A stretch of 64,000 nucleotides of DNA, from assembly GCA_035771175.1 (NCBI GenBank), contig CM069603.1:29499308-29563307 (forward strand), given 5' to 3'. Of the stretch, positions 51,341 through 63,161 are shown piece by piece (the first letter of the stretch is position 1; the number at the start of each line of letters is the position of its first letter). The DNA is from Paratinospora sagittata (Eukaryota; Streptophyta; Magnoliopsida; Ranunculales; Menispermaceae). Position numbers and translations under genes: made by a program. The notes below the pieces were generated by a model. The model was not told where the DNA came from. It made no database searches and saw only the letters and a program-made list of their open reading frames with translations.

Positions 51341-53272
51341 ATCCTGAAAGATTCTTTGAAAATAATTTTTACTCGTGATAAAATATTAGATAAATGCAAA
51401 TAAAAACTCGGTATATTTCAAATTAAATATATAATGTTAAATCATTTGAAATATAGTTAAAAACATGAAATCAAAACATGCAAATTTAAAAAACATATGA
51501 AAATGATATATGCATGGTTTTGAAAACATTTTGAGCAATAACGATTAGAGAAAGATATACCTTAAATCCTTTGTGTATTTCTTCTCATAACCGTTAAATC
51601 CACCTCCTCATTATGAGATCTTTAATAAGAGCAATTCGGAGTTGAATGACTTGGAGGTTGATCGAGAGATGTCGACATGAAGCTTGATCGAGACGTTCAA
51701 GTGAAGCGATCTTGAAATCGGAATGTGATTGTTGAAGTATATTCGTTGGAACGAGCTTGACCGTTGAATGTAAGCTTTGAGTTCCTTGATCGAGTCGTTC
51801 CTTGGCTTTTTGCTTTTCCTTTGGTGCAGAGATAAGTTCTTGAGAAACTTTTGTTAGCACCAAAAAGTACTTTGATTGTGATCATCAAAATATACTCCGT
51901 CAAGTATACTTTAGGGATGTGCTAAGGATGAACCATATAGGTTAACACTTGGTAAGGCACTTCCTGAATCGGAATCCCTTGAGACGTCTTATTCCCTTAG
52001 GCCGGGGGGTTCCAAAAAGGTGGATTTATCGAAACTCCTTGTTCGTCTAGATCTGCATTGGGTTGGTCAAAATTTCCTTCTTGGTTCTCAAAGATTTCAT
52101 CTTCTGTGACCCATTGGTGATTGAGTTGTTCATTGTTTGAATCTGGGTCTCTCTCAGTCCTCGGTCTTGCTTCTTTATTTGGCGCTCCTCTGGCAGGAAT
52201 CATGCTTCGACTACTTCGTCGACTACCGACTGTGTCATCACTAGCCCTTTCACTATTTTCCTCTGAAGTGGAGCCAAATAATTCTTCATCGGTTGCCCCT
52301 CTTTTTGAGTTGAAGGTTTTGTAATAGGAGGCCAGTGAAACCATTTTTGTAATTGGTATTGAGGATTCATCAAAGGTATTGAGGTTTGCCTTGGCTAGCA
52401 ACTTCATGATTAAAGCTCCATAGCCGAGGTATTCCTTTTGGGTAGGGTTTAGGGCTACTCTGGCCATCTGCTAAATGATGATGTGGGGTAGGGAGACGGT
52501 AATTCCCTTGTTTAGGCAATATAAAACAAGGAGTTGAACTCTTGTCATCATGCCCCTACTCACCACTTCAAGCAGTATATTATCCACCACATTCTTCCCT
52601 AGGCCTGCAAGGTTTAGTCTTAAGAGTGTATTCTGGAGGCGGGTGTATTTTTGTCAGTGTATGCCATCAGAGTGAGGAAGGTGAATAGTTGTTCCTTTCA
52701 TTTTGCGATCTCCACAACGGCCTAGGATTCATGGGGATTTATGATCTTGGTTTCTATGGAGATTTTCATTAGTCGAGCAATAGCTTCGACATTGACAGAA
52801 ATTGTCACTCCCTTCATCTGTGTCTACAAGATAGGGCTATTTCCGTCTTCCTGGAGTCCTGCAATACTCATGTTGTCGTAAAACAACCTGACCAAGTTGA
52901 GAGAGACATAATCCTCAACATTAGTTATGTTTAGCCACCCTAGCTTCGCGAGCTTGTTGTGAAGGATTGGGGGTAAGCGAGGATTCTTCATGTCTATGTT
53001 CCTCATTAAAACAACCTTCCGATTGTGAAGCCCCATTAGTCTTGTGAAAACCTGTTCCCAACTACTGAAAGTCGTTTCTTCACTAGCGGCCATTTTCTTG
53101 CTGAAAGGAAGGCAAATTTGTAAAGTGCAAAAAATATATCCCTGAAATTTTTAAGATTTATGCTTTTCTCGTTGAGCAATATATTTCACTTTCCTCTTGA
53201 TGTTTAGGCCAACATTTCATCTAATTTCTCATTGGCAACAACTTATATACATATCTATATCGCTCTCTCTCC

Positions 53273-53306
<34 letters not shown>

Positions 53307-53358
53307 CTAAGTGGTGGCTTTGGGAGAGCCGTGGACCTTTCGCTCTAATACCATTTAA

Positions 53359-54170
53359 TGTCACACCCTGTCTGAAAGCGCCTAAACTGGCGGGACACTC
53401 ACAGGCGAGGTACGAATCCATTATAATAGTTACCGAGTGTGCAGGTACACAATTCAAGTACAAGTCTGATTTTATTAATTTCAGAATGTATTTTGTACAG
53501 AATATAGGTGGTATGGGACCGCCAATAATAAGGGAACATCCTCCCAAAAATCGCCTTAACTATAAGTAAGGGAGTACAAAATGAGGGCCCAAACACCTCC
53601 ACCCAATCTACCTTAGACTCCTGTAAAATGGTTAGAAACAAGAGTGAGCTATTGCCTAGTGGGTAAAATAGTTCGTGAATATCACAATTAATAAAGAAGA
53701 CATCATAATCATACATCACATATACACAACATAGCATCATAAATAGTACAACGTGGCTTAACAAGAATGTATGCATAACACCGTCTCGTAATGGCTCTGT
53801 GACCGTTCATCGCCCTATGTTCACATACAAATGTCCATCTCCAGGTAATCCTGGGTTCACATTGTACATCCAGCTCTAGGTGAAACATCAATAACAATAG
53901 GAACAGTTGCACCAGTAAATACATCCCAGATCACAGACCACTTACGTCCCTAGGTGGTTCTTATTTCATGTATGATGACTATGCATGTGTGGGTTCGGTC
54001 TTTACTAATATTAGACAGGATTTGGCAGCGTCTGGAGATGCTTATCAGGGTCAACATCACTGCGTGCATTGTTAGGATGTCCAGTATCACTTATACAAGC
54101 AGATAGCTTTCAATGGGACCAACCAGACCAGTTTTCATGTCGAGAGGTAAGAAAACGAGGTCCCGCTTAA
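53359..54170 (-). repeat. truncated 5' LTR of the minus G1 element
   Basis: Aligns with 41195-42000 from TGTCACACCC to ...GAGGTCCCGCTTAAA, then breaks off into the G2 LTR remnant. A (CT)n/(AT)n stretch lies just inside the element at 53262-53300. Confidence 0.9.
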
Positions 54171-54528
54171 AATGTTTTGTTTTTTTGAACTTGTATATAT
54201 AACTATCACCGTATATAAATATATAACACTTAGATAGATGGACTGTATATGACTTTTTGGGATGTTGGACTTTTGCTCGAGTTCCATATGGATGTTCGTA
54301 GATATTGAACCTTGTGATATTTATTTTTATGATGGATTTGATCTTGTTTCTTTTGGATGATGAAATTTTATTTCGATTCAATTATATTTGTCATATACAG
54401 GTTGTGTATTGTGTTTATTAGTTTTTTTTTTTGCGTAGAGGCTTATCAGTGCCTCAGGTTTTGTCGAGTAGTGGCATTATCTGGGGTACACTGCCGGTCG
54501 TGAAGTCACCCGGAGAGGGGTCGCGACA
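54171..54528 (+). repeat. 3' portion of the G2 5' LTR
   Basis: Ends GGAGAGGGGTCGCGACA. The last 100 bp (GCCTCAGGTTTTGTCGAG, ACACTGCCGGTCGTGA, GTCACCCGG) correspond to the solo LTR at 16272-16370 in reverse orientation. Confidence 0.85.
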
Positions 54529-54745
54529 ATGTTGGTATTAGAGACTAAAGTTTAGGTTGCCTATGGTTTGGGGTTATAAAAACTTTAAGAAAGATAAAAG
54601 CCTTATAATATTATGTTTTATTGTATGGGTATTGTATGAGTAGTTAGATTTTGTTAAAAGCTATCCATTGTATGCTACCCTGCCTAATGCATTCTTGCTA
54701 ATTGAATTTTCAATTTTTTGAAGAAAGGGCAGACCAGGGTTAGCA

Positions 54746-55663
54746 ATGGACCCTAGCGATCAAGATAGGCTACGAAGGCTGGAAGAAATGTTTGCAATCC
54801 AGTAGCAGCAGAGTGCTCAACTCTTAGAGATGATCACAAAGTTGCAACAAGACATGCCACGTGTTGATACACTTGTTGTTCAGGGTGCAGGCACCAGTAG
54901 TGTTAGTGTTGTGGTAGTTATGCCTTCTACTGAGGCTAGAGTACCCACTCCCGAGTCTAGAGACGACATTAAGGAGAAGAAACGGTATGAGAAGGTGATG
55001 AAGGATTTCAAAATGCGGGAACCTCCAACATTTTCTAGCAGTTTAAAGATTGAGGGTGCCGAGAGTTCGATTTTGCGCATAGAAGTCATATTTGAGGATA
55101 TGCAAGCACTAGACATGGACAAGGTTTGTCTGGCTAGATTTAAGTTGGCTGATGGGACCGACAGATGGTGGGAAACAACTCGGAGATCTCCTGAGGAGAT
55201 CAAGTCATGGACAAAATTTAAGGAGCTATTCTACATGACTTACTACCCCCGGTCAGAGGTTGATCAGAGGCGTAATGAGTTCATTCAGTTGACTCAAGGT
55301 AATAGATCAGTTCGAGAGTATGAGCATGAATTAAATAGGCTCTCACTATTTGCTCCAGAGTTGGTCCCTACAGATGAGTTGAGGATGGCTAGGCTTCGTG
55401 AGGGTTTTCGGGATCAAATCTTACAGGGTTTGGCTTTGGCCGGTCTGTCGACTTATGATCAAGCCTTAAGACATGCCATGGATTTTGAGACTGTTGAGGC
55501 TGCAGCGAGATCTAAGGCAACAACCATTCCGCCAGTACCTGTATTCCAGTATAATTCATCTTCTCCATCTCAGGGGAAGAAAAAGAAGAAATAGAACAAG
55601 AAGTTTCGGGATGATAGCAAGAAGCCCAAGACTAGTGGTAGATTTTCCCGGGCTGATTCATTT
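54746..55663 (+). pseudogene. G2 gag
   Basis: ATG at 54746. In-frame TAG at codon 20 (54803-54805) and again at 55592-55594; otherwise open and in phase with the following pol. The capsid core is of the Retrotrans_gag type (WWETTRRSPEEIKSWTKFKE, FYMTYYPRSEVDQRRNEF, LTQGNRSVREYEHELNRL). A basic Lys run follows before the knuckle. Two single stops in a frame otherwise intact suggest modest age. Confidence 0.9.
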
Positions 55664-56974
55664 GTGGCTCCTATTTTTGTTGCACCTACTCCACCAGTGT
55701 ACAGTAAGGGAGATCAAGCTCCAGCTAGATTACAGGTTCAGTCACAGGCTGCATCTTCAGGGACGAGACCAGTTATTATTTGTTTCAGGTGTGACGTGAA
55801 GGGCCATAAGGCTAGTCAATATTCTATGTGGAGGCAATCTTCTACTCCAGCTATTTCTGCAGCATTTGGTACAAGGGAGCAAGCTAAAATAGTGAAAAAA
55901 CTGGATCCTAACGCTAAAAAGAATTTGATAGAGGGTATGATTTCTATATGTGATATGATGATGCATATATTGATTGATTCTAGTTCCACTTTATCATTCA
56001 TAACTGGTCATGTGGTAGATAGACTTAAATTGCCTGTTGTCAGAGCTAGTACGCCTTTGATATTAAGTACGGCTACAGGTGAGAGAATCTACCCAAATAT
56101 GAATTGTGTTGTCAAACACGAGGGACTTGAGAGGATTGTAAACCTTTGGGTGTCAGAGTTCCTCGATTTTGATGATATTTTGGGTATGGACTGGTTAGCG
56201 GCGTATAACGCCCAAGTGGATTACTTTCTTAAGCAGATAGTATTTCAGATCCCTCGGCAACCATCTTTTGTCTACCGAGGTATGATTACTACCAGACCAC
56301 TTATGCTAGGCAGGCTAACTACTAATGTAGAAGCCACACTCATGGCTAGTATGAGACCATTGGAGGAGAAGGGTCAGGGTATTCAGACTTCTGATATTCT
56401 AGTAGTGAGTGAGTTTTCTGATGTATTTCCAGATGATTTACTTGGGTTACCACCCAAGAGGAAATTTGACTTCATCATTGAGTTGATGCCTGGTACGAAA
56501 CCCATCTCCATTATGCCTTATAAAATGGCACCGAAGGAGTTGCAAGAACTCAAGGTGCAAGTTGAAGAGCTTTTGAGCAAAGGGTTTATTACCCCTAGTA
56601 TGTCACCTTGGAGTGCACTAGTTCTTTTTGTGAAAAAGAAAGACAGGAGTCTTAGACTGTGTATAGATTACCGTCAGTTGAACAAGGTGACAATGAAGAA
56701 CAAATATCCTCTACCTCGCATTGATGATCTGTTTGATCAGTTAAATGGTGCCAAGTTTTTCTCTAAGATTGATTTGAGATCGGGCTACCATCAGTTTAGG
56801 ATTAGAGAGGAGGATGTTCCAAGGACTGCCTTCTGGACGAGATATGGTCACTATGAGTTTCTAGTCATGCCATTTGGGCTGACAAACGCACCTGCGATGT
56901 TCATGGATTTGATGCAAAGGGTGCTTAGACCATATCTAGATCATTTCATCATTGTCTTCATTGATGATATTTGA
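55664..56974 (+). pseudogene. G2 zinc knuckle, protease and reverse transcriptase (N-terminal)
   Basis: 436 open codons in the gag frame. The knuckle [14 protein letters not shown] has lost its last cysteine. The protease motif reads [10 protein letters not shown], with Ser for the usual Gly after the catalytic Asp-Ser. [15 protein letters not shown] follows. RT is complete up to IVFIDDI (catalytic pair retained), where a TGA (56972-56974) stops it. Confidence 0.92.
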
Positions 56975-57919
56975 CATATTCCAAAACATGAGAGGAGCAC
57001 GAGCAACACCTCAGGATCACATTGTAGACATTAAGGGAACATAAGCCGTTTGCTAAGCTGAGTTTTGGATTTTTGAAGTAAAATTTTTAGGTCATGTGTT
57101 AGTGCTGATGGTATCTCTGTTGATTCTGCTAAGGTTGATATGATCATTAATTGGCCAAGACTGACCATAGTGACTGAGATTAGGAGTTTTTTGGGTTTGG
57201 CAGGGTACTACAAAAAATTTGTACAAGGCTTTTCGAAGCTGGCTACCCCACTTACGAGATTAACCCAGAAGAACGTTCTTTTTGTGTGGATTGATGCCAG
57301 TAAAGAAGCTTTTACAGAGTTGAAGAAAAAGCTTACTACCGCACCTGTTTTGATACTTCTAGAACGTGGGAAAGAGTTAGTGATCTACACTGATGCATCT
57401 CATGCAGGATTGGGTTGTGTTCTGATGCAGGACGACAGAGTTGTTGCGTATGCATCCAGACAGTTGAAAGTGCATGAGAAGAATTACCCCGTTCATGATT
57501 TGGAGTTGGTGGCAGTAATATTTGCTCTGAAGCTTTGGAGACATTATTTATATGGTGAGAGGTTCACATTGTATTCTGATCATAAGAGTTTGAAGTACTC
57601 ATTTGATCAGAAGGAATTGAATATGAGGCAGCGTAGATGGCTTGAATTTCTCATGGATTATGACTTCGCATTGGAGTACCATCCTGGGAAAGCCAATGTT
57701 GTTGCCGATGCATTGAGCAAGAAACAGGTTGAAACGGGCGTTATAGCTTATCAGATGGCCCATGATTGGCGTTTACTGGAAAAGATTTCGATGATGAATA
57801 TATGTTATGTTGAACCATTTTTGGATGTGTGTGCTCAGATGCGGGCACAACTATCAGATACTCATATTCAGAAGATCAAGTATTTGCAGCAGCGTAGTCC
57901 AAATTTTGGGATGTGTTGA
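56975..57919 (+). pseudogene. G2 RT C-terminal region and RNase H
   Basis: 56975-57139 is shifted. From 57140 a frame is open for 259 codons: thumb/connection ([25 protein letters not shown]), then RNase H with [44 protein letters not shown] and [11 protein letters not shown]. Good preservation. Confidence 0.92.
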
Positions 57920-59344
57920 TGCTTGGGCTAACAATACTAATCGAGTTGATTGGTCGAGAGATGCAGATGGTATTTTGATATTTTAGGGGAGACTGTGGAT
58001 TCCATATGATCCAGAGTTGAGAGATGAGTTACTCCAAGAGGCACATAGATCACAATACACTATTCACCCCGGAGCGACCAAGATGTACCATGACATAAAA
58101 CGTACAGTTTGGTAGCATGGGATGAAGGAAGACATAGCTGAATATGTTCGAAAGTGTGGAGTGTGTCAAAAAGTGAAAGCTGAGCATCAAAGGCCTGGAG
58201 GACAAATGCAACCATTGTCCATTCCTGAATGGAAATGGGAGCATATCACTATGAATTTTATTATGGGACTTCCTAGGTCTCAGGGTAGATATGATGCCAT
58301 CCGGGTTATTGTTGATAGGCTCACGAAATTTGCGCATTTTTTGCCGCGAACACCAAGGATTTCGTGGACCGATAGAGCAGATTATACCTTCGAGAGATTG
58401 TGAGACTTCATAGAGTTCCTGTTTCGATTGTGTCGGACAGAGATCCATGTTTTACTTCAAGATTTTGGCGTGTGATGCAGAATCAAATGGGAACTCATCT
58501 CTTCGTCTCATTACTACATTTCACCCTTAGACGGACATACAGTCTGAGAGGGTTATTCAGATGTTAGAGGATATGCTCAGGTCGTATATTTTGGAGTTTG
58601 GTGGGAGTTGAATTGAATATCTTCATCTGTGTGAGTTTGCTTGTAATAATAGCTTTCAGGCTAGCATTGGCATGACACCTTTTGAGGCTTTTTATGGGTG
58701 ACCGTGTAGATATTCTACTTGTTGGTTCGAAATGGGAGAGACCCAAATTTTGGGGCCAGAAGCAGTGGTAGCACAGACTGAGAAGATTAAGCAGATTAGA
58801 GCAAGGTTGAAGGTAGCTTAAGATCGGAAAAAAAACTACTTTGACAAGCCTCACAGGCCATTAGAGTTTGCCGTGGGGAGATCAGGCTTTATTAAAGGTC
58901 TCTTCACAAAAGGGGCAGATAAGATTTGGTGTGAAAGGAAAACTTTCTCCTCGATTTATTGGGCCATTTAAGATCCTTGAGAGGATAGGTCCCTTGGCAT
59001 ATAGGATTGCTCTACCATCTTAGCTTGCTGGAGTTAATGATGTATTCCACGTGTCTATGTTGAGAATGTGCAATGCAGACCCCACGCATGTACTTATGCT
59101 TGATGTATCACAGTTACAACTTGGGGAGGATGCTACTTATGTGGAACAACCAATTCAGATTGTGGCTCTCAGAGTTCAAAAGCTCAGGAATAAAAAATTC
59201 CTCTAGTAAGAGTCAAGTAGCAATTCTATGATAATGAAGAGCAAACTTGGGAGCGAAAAGATCAGATGGGGAGATGTTTCCGGATTTGTTCACCGTCTGA
59301 GGTAAGATTTAACCTTATCTTAAATTTCGAGGTCGAAATTTTCC
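57920..59344 (+). pseudogene. G2 integrase and C-terminal tail
   Basis: Zinc-binding region near 58040-58180 ([27 protein letters not shown]), first catalytic region [18 protein letters not shown] (Asn where Asp is expected, 58250), [13 protein letters not shown] shift near 58380 and several stops follow. The SQASIGMTPFEAFYG-type block is near 58655, and the GPFKILERIGPLAYR and VFHVSMLR blocks at 58955-59070. Confidence 0.85.
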
Positions 59345-59357
59345 AAGTTGGGGAGAT

Positions 59358-59455
59358 TGTAATGACCCACATTCACAAATGATGTCACAGTGATGTAGAT
59401 TGCTGAACTCTAGATGCTTGTGTAAATATTTAATGTGTATTATACTTGTATTTTG

Positions 59456-59517
<62 letters not shown>

Positions 59518-59767
59518 GTATGATTTTTATTTATTACTTAGATGATGATGTGTCAAATGCATGCTATTTTAGAGAATTATCATTATTAATATTGTCATTT
59601 ATGTGCTAATGACATTGATAGTGATAATAATACACATTACTAAAAGTATTATATTAATAGTGACTTATTAATATTAATGTATGTGTTATTAATTGTATAA
59701 TGGGGCCATTTGGACCATGATTTGAAATGGGCACGTATTGATTAAATAAATAAAAAAAATGATGGAA
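59358..59767 (+). repeat. 5' portion of the G2 3' LTR
   Basis: Starts TGTAATGACCCACATTC after the PPT AAGTTGGGGAGAT and breaks off near 59767 at the join with G1 sequence. Contains an (AT)n run. Confidence 0.85.
59458..59517. repeat. (AT)n microsatellite
   Basis: About 28 uninterrupted AT units in the G2 LTR. Confidence 0.95.
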
Positions 59768-59872
59768 TTGTTAGTGATACAAAAGAAAGAATGGTTGTAA
59801 GTAGACCCACCAAACATAGTCTCAAACAAACATTTCTTTTATATATAAAAAATATAATTACAATATCAATAA

Positions 59873-61467
59873 TCATTCCTGATTTTCCCGCCTACTACTG
59901 CTCCTCCTAAAACTTATGTTAGTTACAGAACGACTACCAGAAGAACGTTGAGAAGATGTTCGCTCTTCTACCATGCCTTTCACACATGTTATCAAAGCAT
60001 TTTGGGTCTCCTGCATCCGAGCAAGACTAGATACAATCACATTTAACTGGTCAAATGGATTTATCAGTTGTCCCATTAATGGTTGGTAGGTTGTTTGTCT
60101 CATAGGTGGAGGATAGACTGTAGGCATTAGTAGAAAATGTTGGTCATATGGCTGACTCGTAGGTGGAGGGTAATTCATTTGATTATATGAGGACTCCCTA
60201 ACTAGGACCTCTTGGACGGTTATATATGTCTGAGTCGAACAATTTTGAAAGAGTGGACTCATCGAGATATCTTGTCTTCCAAATTTTGGTGCCATCCAAT
60301 TTTGTTGCGGTTGGTTCACAGGAACTTGTGGAACTAGATGACATGGTACCTCAGGAGTTGGAAACCTTTGGTACGTCGTATTGCCTTGGGTTGGGAGGTT
60401 TCAGGAAGGTGGATTCGCCGGAACTCCCTGTCCATTCTGATTTCTTTGTGGTTGACCCAGGTTGCCAAAAAGATCATCCTCGGAGAATAGATGATCGGTT
60501 TGATTATTATTCGGGGCTAGGTCTATTGTTGTGTTCTGGTTTGGTTCATTGACTGGTGCTTCCCTAATTGGAATCTTGCGCCGAATTTTTCATTGACAAC
60601 GTCCATTGTTATCTCTAGTTCTTCCGCTATTTTCCCCTGAAGTCGCGCCAAAAATTTCTTCGTCAATCTCCCCTCCCTTTGAGACGAAAGTCTTGGAGAT
60701 GGAGGATACGTAACAACATTAGCGATCTGTTTCGAAGATTCATCAAAAGTATTGATGTTTGCCTCCCAAAGCATCCTCATGATCAAGACTCCGTAGCCGA
60801 GGAGTTCTTTCTGTGTGGGATTTTGAATCACCCGCAACATATGCTGAATGATAATGTGAGGTAGGAAGACAAAGATTCCTTTTTCTAGGTAGTATAGCAC
60901 AAGAAGTTGAGCTCTTATCATGGATCCTCTAGTCACCAATTCCGGCAAGATGTTGCCGAATACGATCTTTCCAAGGTCGGCAAGAGGTGGTTTAAGGAGA
61001 TTATTTGGGAGGTGGGCGTACGTTATTTGGGTGTACGGCTTGTAGTCATGGAAATTGAACAATTGTTCCTTGAATTCCGCGATCTCTGGAACCCTGTGGG
61101 GTTCATGTGGATCAATGATCTTTTCTCCTATTAGAATTTCCATAAGTCATGAAATAGTTTTGACCCTAATCGAAATCTTTACTCCCGTGATCATTGTCTC
61201 CAAGACAGGAGTGATCCCATCTTCTTTAAGTCCCACGCAATTCATAGATTCATAAAAAGACTTCACCAAGTTGAAGGAAACGTAACCCTCAACTTTTGTT
61301 ATATTTAGCCACCCCAACTTTGAGAGTTTGTCGTGAAGGATAGGAAGGAGACGGAGATCTTTATTGTTGCTACTCCTTATAGTCATAACCTCCCGTTTAG
61401 AAAGTTTCATAAGTCTTGTGGAAATCAGTTCCACACTATCGGAAGCCGTTCCCTCACTTGAGGCCAT
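59873..61467 (-). pseudogene. ORF0 of G1, best preserved copy
   Basis: ATG at 61467; about 530 codons with only one in-frame stop (TGA just below 61150) and one frame shift between 60523 and 60319. N-terminal block (VELISTRLMKLSKREV, LPILHDKLSKLGWLNITKVEGYVSFNLVKSFYESM), a helical central block (FKEQLFNFHDYKPYTQITY, LADLGKIVFGNILPEL, LLVLYYLEKGIFVFLPHIII, PTQKELLGYGVLIMRMLWEAN), then a P/Q/Y-rich tail (PPPTSQPYDQ, YPPPMRQTTYQP) and a short amphipathic segment with a basic end (FRRSSSRR). No retroviral motif and no membrane segment are evident. The central block is reminiscent of the plant transposon protein domains found in accessory ORFs, but that is only an impression. Sense orientation, between PBS and gag. 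Confidence 0.75.
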
Positions 61468-61639
61468 TATCTTGCTAAAAGGAAGATAAAACTTGTGAAA
61501 TACACAAAATAAATTCCTAAAAACTTTAAGATTTATGCCTTGTCCTTTGGATAATATTTTCTATTTTTCCTCTTGATGTTTATGTCATCATGAATCCAAA
61601 TTTTTTTCAATATCAACAAGTTATATATATCCCATAAAT

Positions 61640-61747
61640 ACGTAGATATATAGATATATATATATATATATATATAAATCTTAACTATATATATATATAT
61701 AGTTTTCATAAATCATAACTATATATAATTCATATATATAGTTCTAA

Positions 61748-61784
<37 letters not shown>

Positions 61785-61790
61785 CAATTT
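61640..61790. repeat. (AT)n-rich leader of the third G1 copy
   Basis: Several AT/TA runs including one of about 30 bases (61749-61780), between PBS and ORF0. A much shorter run is at the same place in the other copies (19169-19191, 53285-53301). Confidence 0.9.
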
Positions 61791-63161
61791 TTCTTCTCCT
61801 AATTGGTGGACTAGGGCGGGCCGTGGACCTTTCTCTCTGATACCATTAAATGTCACACCCCGCCTGGACGCGCCTAAACCGGTGGAACATTCACAGACGG
61901 GGCGCGAATGCATTATAACAATAACGAAGTGCGCAGGAACATAATTATGTACAAGTCTGATTTCATTAATTTCAGAATATATTTTTGTACATGAAATAGT
62001 AAAGGGAACATCATCCCAAAACCCCAAAGAATAAACAAAGGGTTACAAAATGTGGGCCCAAAAACCTCCACCCAGTCCATCCTAAGCTCCTGAGAAAAAT
62101 TGGATAACAACGGGGTGAACTGCTCGCCTAGTGGGTAAAATAGTTCGTGAATATAACAATTAATAAAAGAAACTTCATAATCAAATATCACATAAACACA
62201 ACAAGTATCATAATCAATACAACATGTATGTATGCATGACGCGATCTCGTAATGGTTATGTGATTGTACATCGCCTGAGTTCACGTACAGATGTCCATCC
62301 CCAGGTAAAGTCGGGTTCTCATTGTACGTCCCTCCTCAGGAACGACGCCCTAGATTCACGTACAAATGTTCATCCCCAGGTAAACCTGGGTTCTTATTGT
62401 ACGCCCCTCTCTAGAAAAATATCAATAATAGTGAGCATTGCTTCTAACTATTTTGTGAATCATAAACCACTTACGTACCTAGGTGGTGTTTATGTATGAT
62501 GCCAATACATAAGTAGGTCCGGTCTTTACTAACATTAGACAGGATTTGGCAAAGTCTGGTGATTCTTATCAGGTCAGTATCACCACGTGTAAAGTTAGGA
62601 TGTTCAGTATCACTTGTACAAGTTGATAACTTTCAAATAAGACCAACCAGATCAGTCTCTAGTTTGAGAGGTGAGACACGAGGTCTACTTAAGTACAAAT
62701 CGTCTAGAGCAGCACGATGCCTCCCGTTCACTATTTAAAGTTACTGAAGACAAGACAATGTCTGGTTAAGTCATATTGACCACTAATTCGTCATAATAAC
62801 AGTGTAATACATGAACTCCAAATATACAGGCATAAGTATGACAGGTATGAACATTATACGCAATAATGCAGTGTAAATGAATAGTAGACATAATAATAAA
62901 TGAAAGTAAACTTTAATAAAAGTTATAAGACACGCAAACCTATGTTTCATTTTCCACCTTCAGATAATAACTCCTTGAACTGGCGCCTTCCCCCGAGCAG
63001 AACCTTGTTGCATTGCGAAGAGAGTCTCAAAAGAGAGAGAAAGAGATAGGAGTTTTCCAACAAGAGGAGGAGAGTTGGTTTGGTGTGAAAATGAGGGGGG
63101 GAACCCTCTTTTTATAGAAATTCAACAATTTTTCTTTTGTGTACAATCCTATGGTATTACA

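Larger units (their letters stand above)
49052..51948. mobile_element. unclassified 2.9-kb non-coding insertion with hairpin arrays
   Basis: Interrupts ORF0 of the minus G1 element at a point that is continuous in the plus copy (near 19833). TTGGT occurs at 49047-49051 and 51949-51953, a perfect 5-bp duplication. Alternatively the element is 49045-51947, with TGTTGG...TTAACA ends, which would suit a solo LTR with imperfect flanks. No protein-like ORF on either strand. Two arrays of short inverted repeats fill much of it (49262-49617, 50620-51340). An AAGAGGGGGTGAATTGGGT start and a GTGGTTCGGCCAAGCCTACGTCCACTA block follow. I recognise the style from plant repeats but cannot name the family. 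Confidence 0.7.
48595..53093 (-). pseudogene. ORF0 of the minus G1 element, split by an insertion
   Basis: ATG at 53093. First block to 52824 (FSSWEQVFTRLM, LPPILHNKLAKLGWLNITNVEDYVSLNLVRLFYDNM). Central block 52467-51997 in another frame (PTQKEYLGYGALIMKLLAKANLNTFDES, then an acidic/Arg-rich stretch ending INPPFWNPPA). The frame is interrupted at 51948-49052 by the unclassified insertion and resumes as a P/Q/G-rich tail (PPPMGQPNSQQ, YPPSTGQPAYPP, 48965-48768) to about 48595. Similarity to the third copy holds in the same order. Function unknown. Confidence 0.7.
41195..54170 (-). mobile_element. Ty3/gypsy family G1, minus copy, 5' LTR truncated and internally interrupted
   Basis: Same organisation as the plus G1 copy. 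3' LTR 41195-42507, PPT 42508-42525, ORF3, pol, gag from 47837, ORF0 from 53093, PBS near 53344-53353, and 812 bp of the 5' LTR (53359-54170). A 2.9-kb insertion splits ORF0. The 5' LTR stops abruptly at a junction with a G2 LTR, so no target duplication can be read. Confidence 0.92.
54171..59767 (+). mobile_element. Ty3/gypsy family G2 element with both LTRs truncated
   Basis: Contains the last 358 bp or so of a 5' LTR (to GGTCGCGACA at 54528), PBS-like TGGTATTAGAGAC (54533-54545), gag-pol in a single original frame, PPT (59345-59357) and the first 410 bp of a 3' LTR. It is flanked on both sides by minus-oriented G1 sequence that is also truncated at the junctions. Confidence 0.88.
59768..63161 (-). 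mobile_element. third G1 copy: 5' LTR plus ORF0 only
   Basis: 5' LTR 61851-63161 (1311 bp, minus strand TGTAATACCATAGG...GGGGTGTGACA), PBS at about 61836-61845, AT-rich leader with long (AT)n runs (61640-61780), then ORF0. It stops shortly after ORF0 at the G2 junction, so gag and pol are missing. Confidence 0.9.

Noticed and set aside
58050..58448. 132-codon minus-strand frame opposite G2 integrase
   Set aside because: Antisense of the integrase zinc-binding and core region.
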